Below the pieces are notes generated by a model. The model was not told where the DNA came from. It saw only the letters and a list, made by a program, of their open reading frames with translations, and made no database searches. A program made the translations under genes and the position numbers. Below, piece after piece: positions 1 through 6,634 of a DNA stretch of 8,256 nt (position 1 is its first letter; every line of letters starts with the position of its first letter). Origin of the DNA: Candidatus Bathyarchaeota archaeon (GTDB lineage Archaea > Thermoproteota > Bathyarchaeia > Bathyarchaeales > DTEX01); contig JAGGUU010000045.1 in the NCBI GenBank assembly GCA_021158305.1, forward strand, positions 1-8,256. The letters are read 5' to 3'.

Positions 1-2
1 TT

Positions 3-926
3 CAGGAGATCCTTTATCGTCAAGGCTACCGGATAGTGGGAAATCATCGTCACAGCGCTGTTAAGATCTGTCAGTGGACTAAGGAGAGTCTACGGAATAA
101 TCGGGTTTGCTACAAGGAGCTCTGGTATCCCCCAGTTAAGAGTCATAGATGTATGATGATGACGCCGTACTTGGGATGTAATCTCCACTGCCTTCACTGT
201 TGGAGAATTCACTCCGGAGATAGACCCGGTCTCGTGTGGAAGGAGTTCCCATTAGAGATTAAGGATCTAGATGAACCTGCACAGATAATTGATGAAGCAA
301 TAAAGCAGAGAAAACTTCTTCTTTCGGGCTGGAAGGGGAATCCGAGAGTTGACAAGAAAAAGTTTGAGGAGGCATTAATCCCGTCGATGATGACCATGAG
401 CCTAACGGGGGAGCCGACCCTTTATCCAATGATTTCTGAGATGGTTGATGAAGCTAAAAAGAGGGGGATGATCACCTTTCTCGTGACGAATGGAACTATG
501 CCTGAAGCTCTCGAACGTATGGAGAATCTTCCATTTCAGCTATACGTCAGCATTCTTGCAACAAATAAGAAGGATTACATTCGGCTTGCTAGGCCTCTTA
601 TCAAGGATGCTTGGGAGAGATTAAATAAAACGATTGATCTGCTTCCAAGTCTAGACACACGAAGAGTTTTGAGGCTAACAATGATAAGCGGGTACAACAT
701 GAAAGACCATGAAGGATACGCAGAGATAGTTGAGAGAGCTCAGCCAGACTTCGTAGAGGTTAAAGCATACGAGTGGGTTGGGGAGAGTCAGAGGAGACTT
801 CCTAGAAGCGCCATGCCGTATATGAGCGACATAGAAGAGTTTGCTGAAAAGCTATCTGCACTCACTGGATACGCAATAAAGGGGAAATTTAAACCGAGCG
901 GAGCTGTTCTCTTAGTCAAGAGTTGA
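3..926 (+). CDS. taw1: tRNA 4-demethylwyosine synthase (Taw1/TYW1 radical SAM), 5' partial
   Basis: Taw1 condenses pyruvate with N1-methylguanosine at position 37 of tRNA-Phe to form 4-demethylwyosine, the first tricyclic step of wyosine synthesis. Numbering from the GTG at 36, the radical SAM triad is C48-x3-C52-x2-C55. C12, C25 and C39 match the ligands of the second 4Fe-4S cluster, and K27 (in CYK) matches the lysine proposed to bind pyruvate. GNPRVD (101-106), SLTGEPTLYP (122-131), LVTNGT (149-154) and EVKAY (241-245) follow in the family order. The frame is open from base 3, and the codons before the GTG read QEILYRQGYRI, which resembles the conserved Taw1 N-terminus. The GTG is therefore probably an internal valine, and only a few codons lie off the left edge. 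Cysteine spacing differs slightly from the Methanocaldococcus enzyme (see findings). Family is confident; full catalytic equivalence is inferred. Confidence 0.9.
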   Translation, partial: QEILYRQGYRIVGNHRHSAVKICQWTKESLRNNRVCYKELWYPPVKSHRCMMMTPYLGCNLHCLHCWRIHSGDRPGLVWKEFPLEIKDLDEPAQIIDEAIKQRKLLLSGWKGNPRVDKKKFEEALIPSMMTMSLTGEPTLYPMISEMVDEAKKRGMITFLVTNGTMPEALERMENLPFQLYVSILATNKKDYIRLARPLIKDAWERLNKTIDLLPSLDTRRVLRLTMISGYNMKDHEGYAEIVERAQPDFVEVKAYEWVGESQRRLPRSAMPYMSDIEEFAEKLSALTGYAIKGKFKPSGAVLLVKS

Positions 927-935
927 GAGAATACC

Positions 936-943
936 CTTAAATA
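936..943 (+). promoter_or_regulatory. Candidate TATA box for thiC
   Basis: CTTAAATA lies in the 57-nt gap after taw1. A start site about 26 nt downstream, near 966, would give a leader of roughly 18 nt that still includes the GGTG at 972-975. This suggests thiC has its own promoter. Judged by eye only. Confidence 0.4.
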
Positions 944-983
944 ATCGCGCTTTTAATTATTCGCTTCAGTGGGTGCATCATAA

Positions 984-2282
984 GTGACTAAGACAATCAT
1001 GCTTGAAGCACGATCCGGATCAGTTCCAGAAGAACTTAAGATAATATCCAAGCAAGAAGACATAAGTCCAGAGAAGCTGAGAACTAGACTCGCCGATGGC
1101 AGGATAATAGTTGTTAGAAACCTTCGCAGAGTTGACAATGTAAGAATTTTCGGAATTGGAGAAGGCTTATCAACGAAGGTTAATGTGAACATAGGAACAA
1201 GCGCGACGGTATGCGATTTGGAGATGGAAAAAGAAAAGGCACGTATCGCCGTCAAATACGGCGCAGACACATTAATGGATCTGAGTACCGGAGGAGATCT
1301 AGACAAAATCCGCTCTGAGCTGATGAAAGCCTCAGAACCCCTTCCACTGGGAACAGTTCCGACATATCAGGCGTGGATAGAAGGGGCGCAGAAGCACGGC
1401 GGACTTCCATCTGAGGATTTATTCTTCGATGTAATCGAAAGACAGCTCAAAAACGGTGTAGACTTCATGACGATTCATGCTGGAATCACGTGGCAGCTTG
1501 CACGGAGGATGGTCAAGAGTAACCGCGTAGCACCGACTGTAAGTCGAGGAGGAGCGATGCTTGCGGCGTGGATGCTCGAGAATGAAAAAGAGAATCCTTA
1601 CTATAAAAACTGGGATTATCTACTTGAGATGTTTGCGGAGCATGACGCCACTATTAGCCTAGGAGATGCTTTAAGACCAGGAGCGATAGTTGACGCACAT
1701 GACGACCTTCAGATATCCGAGTTGATAAACTCAGCGAATCTCCTCGAGACCGCAAGGGAGAAAGGAGTTCAAGTCATGATTGAAGGGCCTGGACACATGC
1801 CGATGGACAAGATACCAACGGATATTAGGCTCATGAAATCTCTAACTAAGGGAGCCCCATACTATGTGCTCGGACCACTAGTAACGGATCTCGCCGTAGG
1901 ATACGATCATATAGCAGCAGCGATAGGCGCCGCTATAGCTGCCGCTGAGGGCGCCGACCTTCTCTGCTACCTAACTCCAGCTGAGCATCTAAGCCTTCCA
2001 AACCCAGAGCAGGTTAAAGAGGGGCTGGTAGCCTCAAAGATAGCCGCTCATGCAGGCGACATAATAAAGCTAGGAGAGAAAGCTTTAGAGGCGGATAGAA
2101 GGTTAAGCATTGCTCGAGCGGATCTGGACTGGGAATCCGTGTTCAAGATGAGCTTCGACCCGGAGAAGGTTAAAAAAGATTATCAACAATTCAGTGCTAA
2201 GGTAAAGTCCTGTAACATGTGTGGACCCTACTGTGTCTTTCTGATCCTTGACAAATATCTGAAGAAAAAGAGGACAGTATAG
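984..2282 (+). CDS. thiC: Phosphomethylpyrimidine synthase ThiC (HMP-P synthase)
   Basis: ThiC is a radical SAM enzyme that rearranges 5-aminoimidazole ribotide into HMP-phosphate, the pyrimidine precursor of thiamine. The 432-residue protein is the short form, without the extra N-terminal domain of many bacterial ThiC proteins. Family blocks are seen in order: MDLSTGGD (98-105), GTVPTYQAW (123-131), SRGG (187-190), SLGDALRPG (225-233), EGPGHMP (267-273), VLGPLVTD (295-302) and CYLTPAEHL (328-336). The C-terminal cluster motif is C410-x2-C413-x3-C417, one residue shorter than the textbook C-x2-C-x4-C. The start is GTG: an in-frame TAA sits at 981-983, immediately before it, and GGTG at 972-975 is a possible ribosome binding site. 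ATG at 999 is the alternative. No other thi gene is in the window, and no riboswitch fits the short leader. The benzimidazole-forming paralog BzaF is a less likely identity. Confidence 0.93.
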   Translation: MTKTIMLEARSGSVPEELKIISKQEDISPEKLRTRLADGRIIVVRNLRRVDNVRIFGIGEGLSTKVNVNIGTSATVCDLEMEKEKARIAVKYGADTLMDLSTGGDLDKIRSELMKASEPLPLGTVPTYQAWIEGAQKHGGLPSEDLFFDVIERQLKNGVDFMTIHAGITWQLARRMVKSNRVAPTVSRGGAMLAAWMLENEKENPYYKNWDYLLEMFAEHDATISLGDALRPGAIVDAHDDLQISELINSANLLETAREKGVQVMIEGPGHMPMDKIPTDIRLMKSLTKGAPYYVLGPLVTDLAVGYDHIAAAIGAAIAAAEGADLLCYLTPAEHLSLPNPEQVKEGLVASKIAAHAGDIIKLGEKALEADRRLSIARADLDWESVFKMSFDPEKVKKDYQQFSAKVKSCNMCGPYCVFLILDKYLKKKRTV

Positions 2283-2313
2283 GCCCTCTATAAGGCGCTT
2301 GAGAAATTTCGAA

Positions 2314-2340
2314 AATCTTATGTAAAGATTCTATTCTTCT
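2314..2340 (+). terminator. Possible weak terminator after thiC
   Basis: An inverted repeat, AATCTT (2314-2319) and AAGATT (2325-2330) with a 5-nt loop, is followed by the T-rich stretch CTATTCTTCT (2331-2340). It lies 32 nt past the thiC stop. A 6-bp stem rich in A and T is weak, so this could be chance. The whole 2283-2373 gap must also hold the adk promoter: TTTAAA at 2345-2350 is close to the start, and a box around 2317-2327 would give a leader of about 27 nt. Confidence 0.22.
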
Positions 2341-2373
2341 TAAGTTTAAACCTATCCAGTAGGAGATTGGAGA

Positions 2374-3030
2374 ATGAGAATAGTAATACTAGGTCCACCG
2401 GGCGCGGGAAAGGGCACATACGCCTCTAGACTGACCAAAATTCTAGGAATCCCGCATATATCTACTGGCGACATGGTTCGAGAAGAAATAAAGAAGCAAA
2501 CTGACCTTGGAAAGAAGATAAAAGAATACAGTGATAAAGGAGTACTCGTTCCAGACGACATTATAATTAAGCTTCTCGAGGAGAGACTGAAGAAGCCAGA
2601 CTGTAAAGAAGGCTTCATACTTGACGGCTTTCCCCGCACGATAAATCAAGCGGAGGCCTTAGAGAAAATCGCCAAGATAGACTTGGTTATAAATCTAAAA
2701 GTTCCAGATGACATCATAATTACGCGTCTGTCTAACCGTCTCATCTGCAGTAAATGCGGCGCCATATACAACTTGCTGACATTAAAGCCTAAAAAAGAGG
2801 GTGTATGCGACAAGTGTGGAGGGAAGCTGTATCGAAGAGAAGATGACAGGCCGGAAGTAATTAGGGAAAGACTAAATATTTACAGAAAACAGACTGAGCC
2901 TTTAATAGATTACTATACTAAGAAGGGATTGCTAAGAAATGTCAGATGCGACGATCTAATGATTCCGCCAGAAGTCATGGTCGAGAAGATAATCGAGGTA
3001 ATTAGAGAAACAGTAGAAGAAGTCTCATAG
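2374..3030 (+). CDS. adk: Adenylate kinase, bacterial type with zinc-binding LID
   Basis: This cytosolic enzyme interconverts ATP + AMP with two ADP and keeps the adenylate pool balanced. The P-loop GPPGAGKGT is at residues 7-15, ST-GD of the AMP site at 30-33, and DGFPRT with the AMP-binding arginine at 84-89. The LID begins after NRL (121-123) and carries C125-x2-C128 and C145-x2-C148, a four-cysteine zinc site. DDRPEVIRERL (157-167) supplies the LID arginines. At 218 residues it has the usual length of long-form Adk. It belongs to the Adk family common in bacteria, not the archaeal AdkA family of methanogens. The ATG is preceded by AGGAG (2361-2365, 8-nt spacing). It is 91 nt downstream of thiC on the same strand, probably with its own promoter, and converges on the filament operon. 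Confidence 0.95.
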   Translation: MRIVILGPPGAGKGTYASRLTKILGIPHISTGDMVREEIKKQTDLGKKIKEYSDKGVLVPDDIIIKLLEERLKKPDCKEGFILDGFPRTINQAEALEKIAKIDLVINLKVPDDIIITRLSNRLICSKCGAIYNLLTLKPKKEGVCDKCGGKLYRREDDRPEVIRERLNIYRKQTEPLIDYYTKKGLLRNVRCDDLMIPPEVMVEKIIEVIRETVEEVS

Positions 3031-3037
3031 ACCAACG

Positions 3038-3076
3038 CTCCTCTCTTTACAACTACCTTTCCTAAACCTTTTTCTT
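3038..3076 (+). terminator. Pyrimidine-rich tracts at the adk/filament convergence
   Basis: The 75-nt gap between the two convergent stops contains CTCCTCTCTTT (3038-3048) and CCTTTTTCTT (3067-3076) on the adk strand. Archaeal RNA polymerase often terminates at T-rich runs without a strong hairpin, so these are plausible stop sites for adk. I see no good hairpin, and no clear T run in the opposite direction. Confidence 0.35.
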
Positions 3077-3105
3077 CGCAACCGTTCAAAGAAATACTTC
3101 ATGCA

Positions 3106-4839
3106 TTACAAAATATGCGTGGCTATGTAAATGCCGATGATCGAGAGCATTATAAGAAAGACCGCATGCTTAAAGCCCGCTGATATTCTTCCGGAGACTA
3201 TTTTCCCACTTACTATTCCAAGCGTGAATGAATGGAGGATAAGTGGAGTTATCAACATCTCTGTAAGATTCTTCACCGCTATCTGAACTCCACTGACCGA
3301 GCTCATGTTCGTAAACAGCTGAAGAAGCATCATCGTGGTCAACGTTAAAATCGTCGCTCCCATATAGGGAACTATAAATAAAGGAGCAAGACGAGCTCTA
3401 CGTTCATATTCAAGATTCTTAGTCTCCTCAGCGAATTCAGCGAGGATTTCAAGGCTTCTCTCCGTCCCGCCTCCAACCTCTATCGTGTCTATTAGAAGAT
3501 ATAGGTTTATCAAACACACCCAGTTTTTAACCCTATTCTTGAAGTCTTCAAATATCTTTCTGAGAGGAATCCCCCAGCTAAGCTCAGCGCTCATTAATCT
3601 CAGATACTTAGAAAACTTTCCATAATCCCTCTCCGCCAATAACTGAATGCTTCTCTCCGGACTTAAACCAGTTTTCCTATTCTCAACTAGATCCCTAAGA
3701 AAACTTGTCACGCCGTCTAAGACCCCCTTCTCTACTTCTGAGAAAAATTTGTCAAATATGACTACTGGAAGAGAAACCACAGTGAGACTTATAGCTAATC
3801 CTAAAGCAGGTTCACATCCCTCTCTCAAGGCGAGCATATCTCTGAGAAGCGTCGGTATTCGAGAGAGAGCTGGAATATGAGGAAAAACATTTACAAAATA
3901 GGGAATCACCATCTGCAACGTCATGAATACGCCGAGAGGAATGGATCCTAATAATGCAAGATAGGTCTTCCACTGCGAAACCGGATAATTAATCTGCACT
4001 GTTTCTGCAAGATAGAGAAAGAGTACAGATATGCTGGGCAGTAAAACGAATGAGAAGAGAAAGAAGACTTCTGGAGGTAAAGCTTGAAACTCGGGGAAGC
4101 TTAGGGAGATTATGAACATCACGTAAATTCCCAATGCTCCGAGAATTGCTATGATCGTGTATCCTTCCATGAGAAGAGACATGCGGTCTCCCATGACTTT
4201 TATCCTTAAGGCCATCCTCTTAAACATAGATTCAGTCTGGCTGTAAAGGTAATGAAGAACGTCTCCTCCTGTTTTCATAGTTGAAGCATAACCCAGCAGA
4301 AGCTGGGAATACTCTTTAAGATTTAGATCCTTGGCAGCCTTGGCCATGGCTGAGACTGGATCGATTCCCGTGGAAAGGGTTATCCTCACAATTCTGTCGA
4401 TCTCTTCCTTTAATCTCGGAAGGAGATCAGTATTTCTCAGTCTTAATAAACCAGCGTATGGTGAAAGACCTCCACTTGTCATGACGCTTAGATACATGGA
4501 CGCGTATGGAATCTCATTTTTAAGCCCGGATATCTTGTTAGACACTATTAATTTGGGAGTCAATACACCCATAGTTAAAGTTATGAACGGTGGAAGAACT
4601 GAGACGAGAAAAATTATGAAAAAAGGCGCCTTAAATGGGAGAATTCCTAGAAACCAGAGAAGGAAAAAAGTGAAGGAAAAAAGTGAAGTTATAAAGGTAA
4701 GGAAGCCTACTATACTCAGATAGACTTCGGGATGAAGACGAATATTCGCAGCTTCCATATCTCTTTCTACAGATTTGAAGATTCTCAGCAATCCCTTACC
4801 AAGACTTCCGAAATACGCGTAGCAGATGTCCTCAAACAA
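3106..4839 (-). CDS. Two-domain TadC/FlaJ-like filament platform membrane protein (T2SF family)
   Basis: This is the polytopic platform on which a type IV filament or secretion ATPase acts at the cytoplasmic membrane. The 577-residue protein has two copies of the T2SF fold. The first (about 108-245) carries YLSVMTSGGLSPYAGL and GDVLHYLYSQTESMFKRM. The second (about 375-510) carries GLSPERSIQLLAE, WGIPLRKIFEDF and IEVGGGTERSLEIL. Hydrophobic spans are near 41-67, 71-93, 226-248, 257-280, 292-317, 345-362, 485-508, 528-545 and 558-577. This duplicated layout is that of archaeal FlaJ/TadC proteins. The start is TTG at 4839-4837. An in-frame TAA lies at 4845-4843, and GGAG sits 10 nt upstream; the first ATG would delete 27 residues that resemble the conserved N-terminus. 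It lies 16 nt behind the ATPase gene and is surely cotranscribed with it. Whether it serves a pilus, an adhesin or secretion cannot be told. Confidence 0.88.
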   Translation of the reverse strand: MFEDICYAYFGSLGKGLLRIFKSVERDMEAANIRLHPEVYLSIVGFLTFITSLFSFTFFLLWFLGILPFKAPFFIIFLVSVLPPFITLTMGVLTPKLIVSNKISGLKNEIPYASMYLSVMTSGGLSPYAGLLRLRNTDLLPRLKEEIDRIVRITLSTGIDPVSAMAKAAKDLNLKEYSQLLLGYASTMKTGGDVLHYLYSQTESMFKRMALRIKVMGDRMSLLMEGYTIIAILGALGIYVMFIISLSFPEFQALPPEVFFLFSFVLLPSISVLFLYLAETVQINYPVSQWKTYLALLGSIPLGVFMTLQMVIPYFVNVFPHIPALSRIPTLLRDMLALREGCEPALGLAISLTVVSLPVVIFDKFFSEVEKGVLDGVTSFLRDLVENRKTGLSPERSIQLLAERDYGKFSKYLRLMSAELSWGIPLRKIFEDFKNRVKNWVCLINLYLLIDTIEVGGGTERSLEILAEFAEETKNLEYERRARLAPLFIVPYMGATILTLTTMMLLQLFTNMSSVSGVQIAVKNLTEMLITPLILHSFTLGIVSGKIVSGRISAGFKHAVFLIMLSIIGIYIATHIL

Positions 4840-4849
4840 TCTTTATCAT

Positions 4850-4853
4850 CTCC
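4850..4853 (-). promoter_or_regulatory. Ribosome binding site supporting the TTG start
   Basis: On the minus strand GGAG occupies 4853-4850 within GTGGAGATG, 10 nt before the TTG. The ATG at 4849-4847 in the same stretch is in another frame and meets TGA after five codons, so it is not the start. Confidence 0.5.
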
Positions 4854-4855
4854 AC

Positions 4856-6391
4856 CTACTTCCCACAACCGTAGCGATCGTAGTATTCTACAATCGCCTC
4901 AGTAACTTCTTTTTGGCTTCTTCTACCAGATCTGACCAGACGTCTCAAAAACTTCCTCCGCCGCTCTATTTCAGCCAAGATTTCCTTCTTCGTTAATCCC
5001 TTCTTGATAGATATCTCCTCTAGAAGACGACTTTCCTCCAAGCTTGTATGAAACTTATCCTCTCTTGGAAACCACTGAGAAACCATTCGATACTTTTCAT
5101 AATCGATTATCTCCCAGACGTTTCTAGCCCTCCTCCCGAACGTAAGACCCATCTTCCTTCTAGGAAGCTCAACGCGAGAAACATAAATACCAACATTCAT
5201 TAACGGAATGTAAGTTTCCGCAACATTCATAGGCTCTGAAGTTAAGCGTTTAACCGCATGATCTAAGCTATCGGCGTGCATCGTGCATATGCCGCCATGC
5301 CCCGTTGCAACTGCTTGAAATAAGGCATAAGCTTCTTCGCCTCTAACTTCCCCAACAATTATGTAGTCTGGTCTATAACGAAGACTTAGTTTAACAAGAT
5401 CGAAAAGGCTTATTGAAGACTCGTCAGCCGCACCGAATCTAAAACCCTGTCTGCTTGTTAATTGAACCCAATTTTCATGAAGAGTGTTCAGCTCGGCTAT
5501 CTCTTCGACAGTAACTATCTTGTCATTTGGCTTTATCAGGCTTAGGAGAGCGTTAAGCATGCTTGTCTTGCCGGCGCCTGTCCCTCCAATGATCATCATG
5601 CTCATCTTGTTTTCTAGTAAAATCCAGAAGTAAGCCGCGAGCGTCTCGTCTATTGTTCCCATCTTTATGAGATCAATAATGGAGAAGGGGTCTTCCCTGA
5701 ACTTTCGAATGCAGAAACTACTTCCGAACGTTGATATTTCCCTTCTAAAAGTTGCGGCGAGCCTATGTCTGCCTGGTAACATAGCATCGAGCATCGGATT
5801 GGCGCTTGAAATATGCTTTCCACTCATATGAGCTAGCTTTATAATGAAATCATCGTATTCTGTTTCGTCGTCAAAAATTATGTTTGTTGGCAAGCTTTCA
5901 TACTTTCTATGCCAAACATAAACCGGCTTGTTAACTCCATTACATGAAATATCCTCTATATTAGGATCTCTCATTAGAACATCTATTTTTCCATACCCAG
6001 CTAAGTCGCGCGTAACATAATAGTAGATTTTCTCCCAAGATTTTTCATCAAACTTTCCTAGACTGCGCCGATACTTCCTAGAAAGCCTCTTCGCTTCTGA
6101 AAGAATATATGCCTCAAGATCTACGTTTAGGGTTTCCGGAGGATCTAGCTCCTTTGTAATTAATGACTTAAGTTTTTTATAAGCTTCTTCTTCCCGAGGG
6201 CTAAGACTTGCTTCACTAACTAAGTATTTGATCTTCCCTTGGAGAGAGATTATATCGATTTTTGCCAGCGGATTACGTATCCAATAACTCTCGATAATCC
6301 TATACCTTGCAAACTTACTCTTTGAGGAGGCTTGTCGCTTCTGCTTGCCTCCAGTTCTTTTTTCTTTCACATTGCCTTTGAAATCAATCAC
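4856..6391 (-). CDS. Type II/IV secretion-system ATPase (TadA/VirB11/FlaI-like)
   Basis: This hexameric cytoplasmic ATPase powers assembly of archaeal type IV filaments or secretion. Of 511 residues, 1-40 are a basic tail, about 90-260 the N-terminal domain (DLAGYGKIDVLM, IEDISCNG, GKHISSANPMLDAMLPGRHR), and about 261-430 the RecA-like core. The core has Walker A GGTGAGKTS (269-277), the acidic box VTVEEIAEL (293-301), RQGF (314-317), the Walker B block YIIVGEVRGEEA (343-354) and the His box GHGGICTMHADS (364-375). A basic helical tail (451-511) ends the protein. All catalytic motifs are intact. The start is GTG: AGAGGT (6404-6399) sits 7 nt upstream, and no ATG or GTG precedes it before an in-frame TAA at 6421-6419. 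It is first in a two-gene operon with its membrane partner. TadA-like is preferred over archaellum ArlI because no arl genes are present. Confidence 0.92.
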   Translation of the reverse strand: MIDFKGNVKEKRTGGKQKRQASSKSKFARYRIIESYWIRNPLAKIDIISLQGKIKYLVSEASLSPREEEAYKKLKSLITKELDPPETLNVDLEAYILSEAKRLSRKYRRSLGKFDEKSWEKIYYYVTRDLAGYGKIDVLMRDPNIEDISCNGVNKPVYVWHRKYESLPTNIIFDDETEYDDFIIKLAHMSGKHISSANPMLDAMLPGRHRLAATFRREISTFGSSFCIRKFREDPFSIIDLIKMGTIDETLAAYFWILLENKMSMMIIGGTGAGKTSMLNALLSLIKPNDKIVTVEEIAELNTLHENWVQLTSRQGFRFGAADESSISLFDLVKLSLRYRPDYIIVGEVRGEEAYALFQAVATGHGGICTMHADSLDHAVKRLTSEPMNVAETYIPLMNVGIYVSRVELPRRKMGLTFGRRARNVWEIIDYEKYRMVSQWFPREDKFHTSLEESRLLEEISIKKGLTKKEILAEIERRRKFLRRLVRSGRRSQKEVTEAIVEYYDRYGCGK

Positions 6392-6398
6392 TAATACT

Positions 6399-6404
6399 AC
6401 CTCT
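6399..6404 (-). promoter_or_regulatory. Ribosome binding site for the ATPase GTG start
   Basis: AGAGGT on the minus strand, 7 nt before the GTG at 6391-6389. It decides the start, since there is no competing ATG or GTG in frame upstream. Confidence 0.5.
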
Positions 6405-6428
6405 AATGAAATGCCTCTTTACAAGTCT

Positions 6429-6443
6429 TGAAATGAAATTTCA
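6429..6443. repeat. Inverted repeat TGAAAT-N3-ATTTCA
   Basis: A perfect 6-bp inverted repeat with spacer GAA. It lies about 40-50 bp before the ATPase start, within the predicted leader or promoter of that operon. It is a possible operator for a dimeric regulator; AT-rich sequence makes chance occurrence quite possible. Confidence 0.35.
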
Positions 6444-6491
6444 CCTGTATGAAACCTTGAAGAATGGCTTGATAAATGACTTATGAATTTC

Positions 6492-6506
6492 TTCTCTATA
6501 AGAGAA
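6492..6506. repeat. Inverted repeat TTCTCT-N3-AGAGAA
   Basis: A perfect 6-bp inverted repeat with spacer ATA, giving TCTATAAGA at its heart. It has the same 6-3-6 geometry as the repeat at 6429-6443, centre to centre 63 bp. It could be an operator or surround a TATA element (CTTATAG on the minus strand). Confidence 0.35.
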
Positions 6507-6587
6507 ACTTTTATTTGAACATGATTTCATCTAAAATGATTAACATAGCCTTTAGCGTATAGAAAGAGTTTTTACGAAGATGATCCT

Positions 6588-6595
6588 CTTTTAAT
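6588..6595 (+). promoter_or_regulatory. Candidate TATA box for the zinc-ribbon membrane gene
   Basis: CTTTTAAT lies about 43 nt before the ATG at 6635. A start near 6618 would leave a leader of about 17 nt containing GGTGA (6623-6627). The spacing matches that proposed for thiC in this window. Confidence 0.35.
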
Positions 6596-6602
6596 CATGA
6601 TT
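6593..6602. repeat. 10-bp perfect palindrome AATCATGATT
   Basis: A perfect 10-bp palindrome overlapping the downstream edge of the proposed TATA box. A regulator bound here would block TBP/TFB or polymerase, a common archaeal repression geometry. Function is inferred from position only. Confidence 0.35.
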
Positions 6603-6634
6603 GAATATTATGCAGAATACTCGGTGACAAAAAT

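Larger units (their letters stand above)
6392..6634. promoter_or_regulatory. Divergent intergenic promoter region
   Basis: These 243 nt separate the filament operon (minus) from the zinc-ribbon membrane gene (plus) and hold no credible gene. They are AT-rich and contain three inverted repeats (listed separately). The heptamer ATGAAAT occurs at 6406-6412 and 6433-6439 and inverted at 6524-6530. ATGATT occurs at 6521-6526, 6536-6541 and 6597-6602. On the minus strand ATTTATC (6477-6471) is a possible TATA box for the operon, implying a leader near 57 nt. I looked for C/D-box guide RNA and tRNA patterns and found none that hold. Confidence 0.5.

Noticed and set aside
926..983. TPP riboswitch before thiC
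   Set aside because: The gap is only 57 nt, much of it upstream of the predicted transcript start, and the conserved riboswitch core motifs are absent.
953..1306. A 117-codon open frame antisense to the start of thiC
   Set aside because: It overlaps strongly conserved ThiC sequence and shows no domain or own promoter; it is a shadow of the real gene.
4331..4723. A 130-codon open frame on the plus strand opposite the platform gene
   Set aside because: It lies antisense inside a well-supported membrane protein, has no RBS or recognisable domain, and its composition is that expected of the complement of a hydrophobic gene.
6392..6634. C/D-box guide RNA in the divergent gap
   Set aside because: Box C-like strings (ATGATT, GATGAT) occur, but no matching D box (CTGA) is found at a usable distance.
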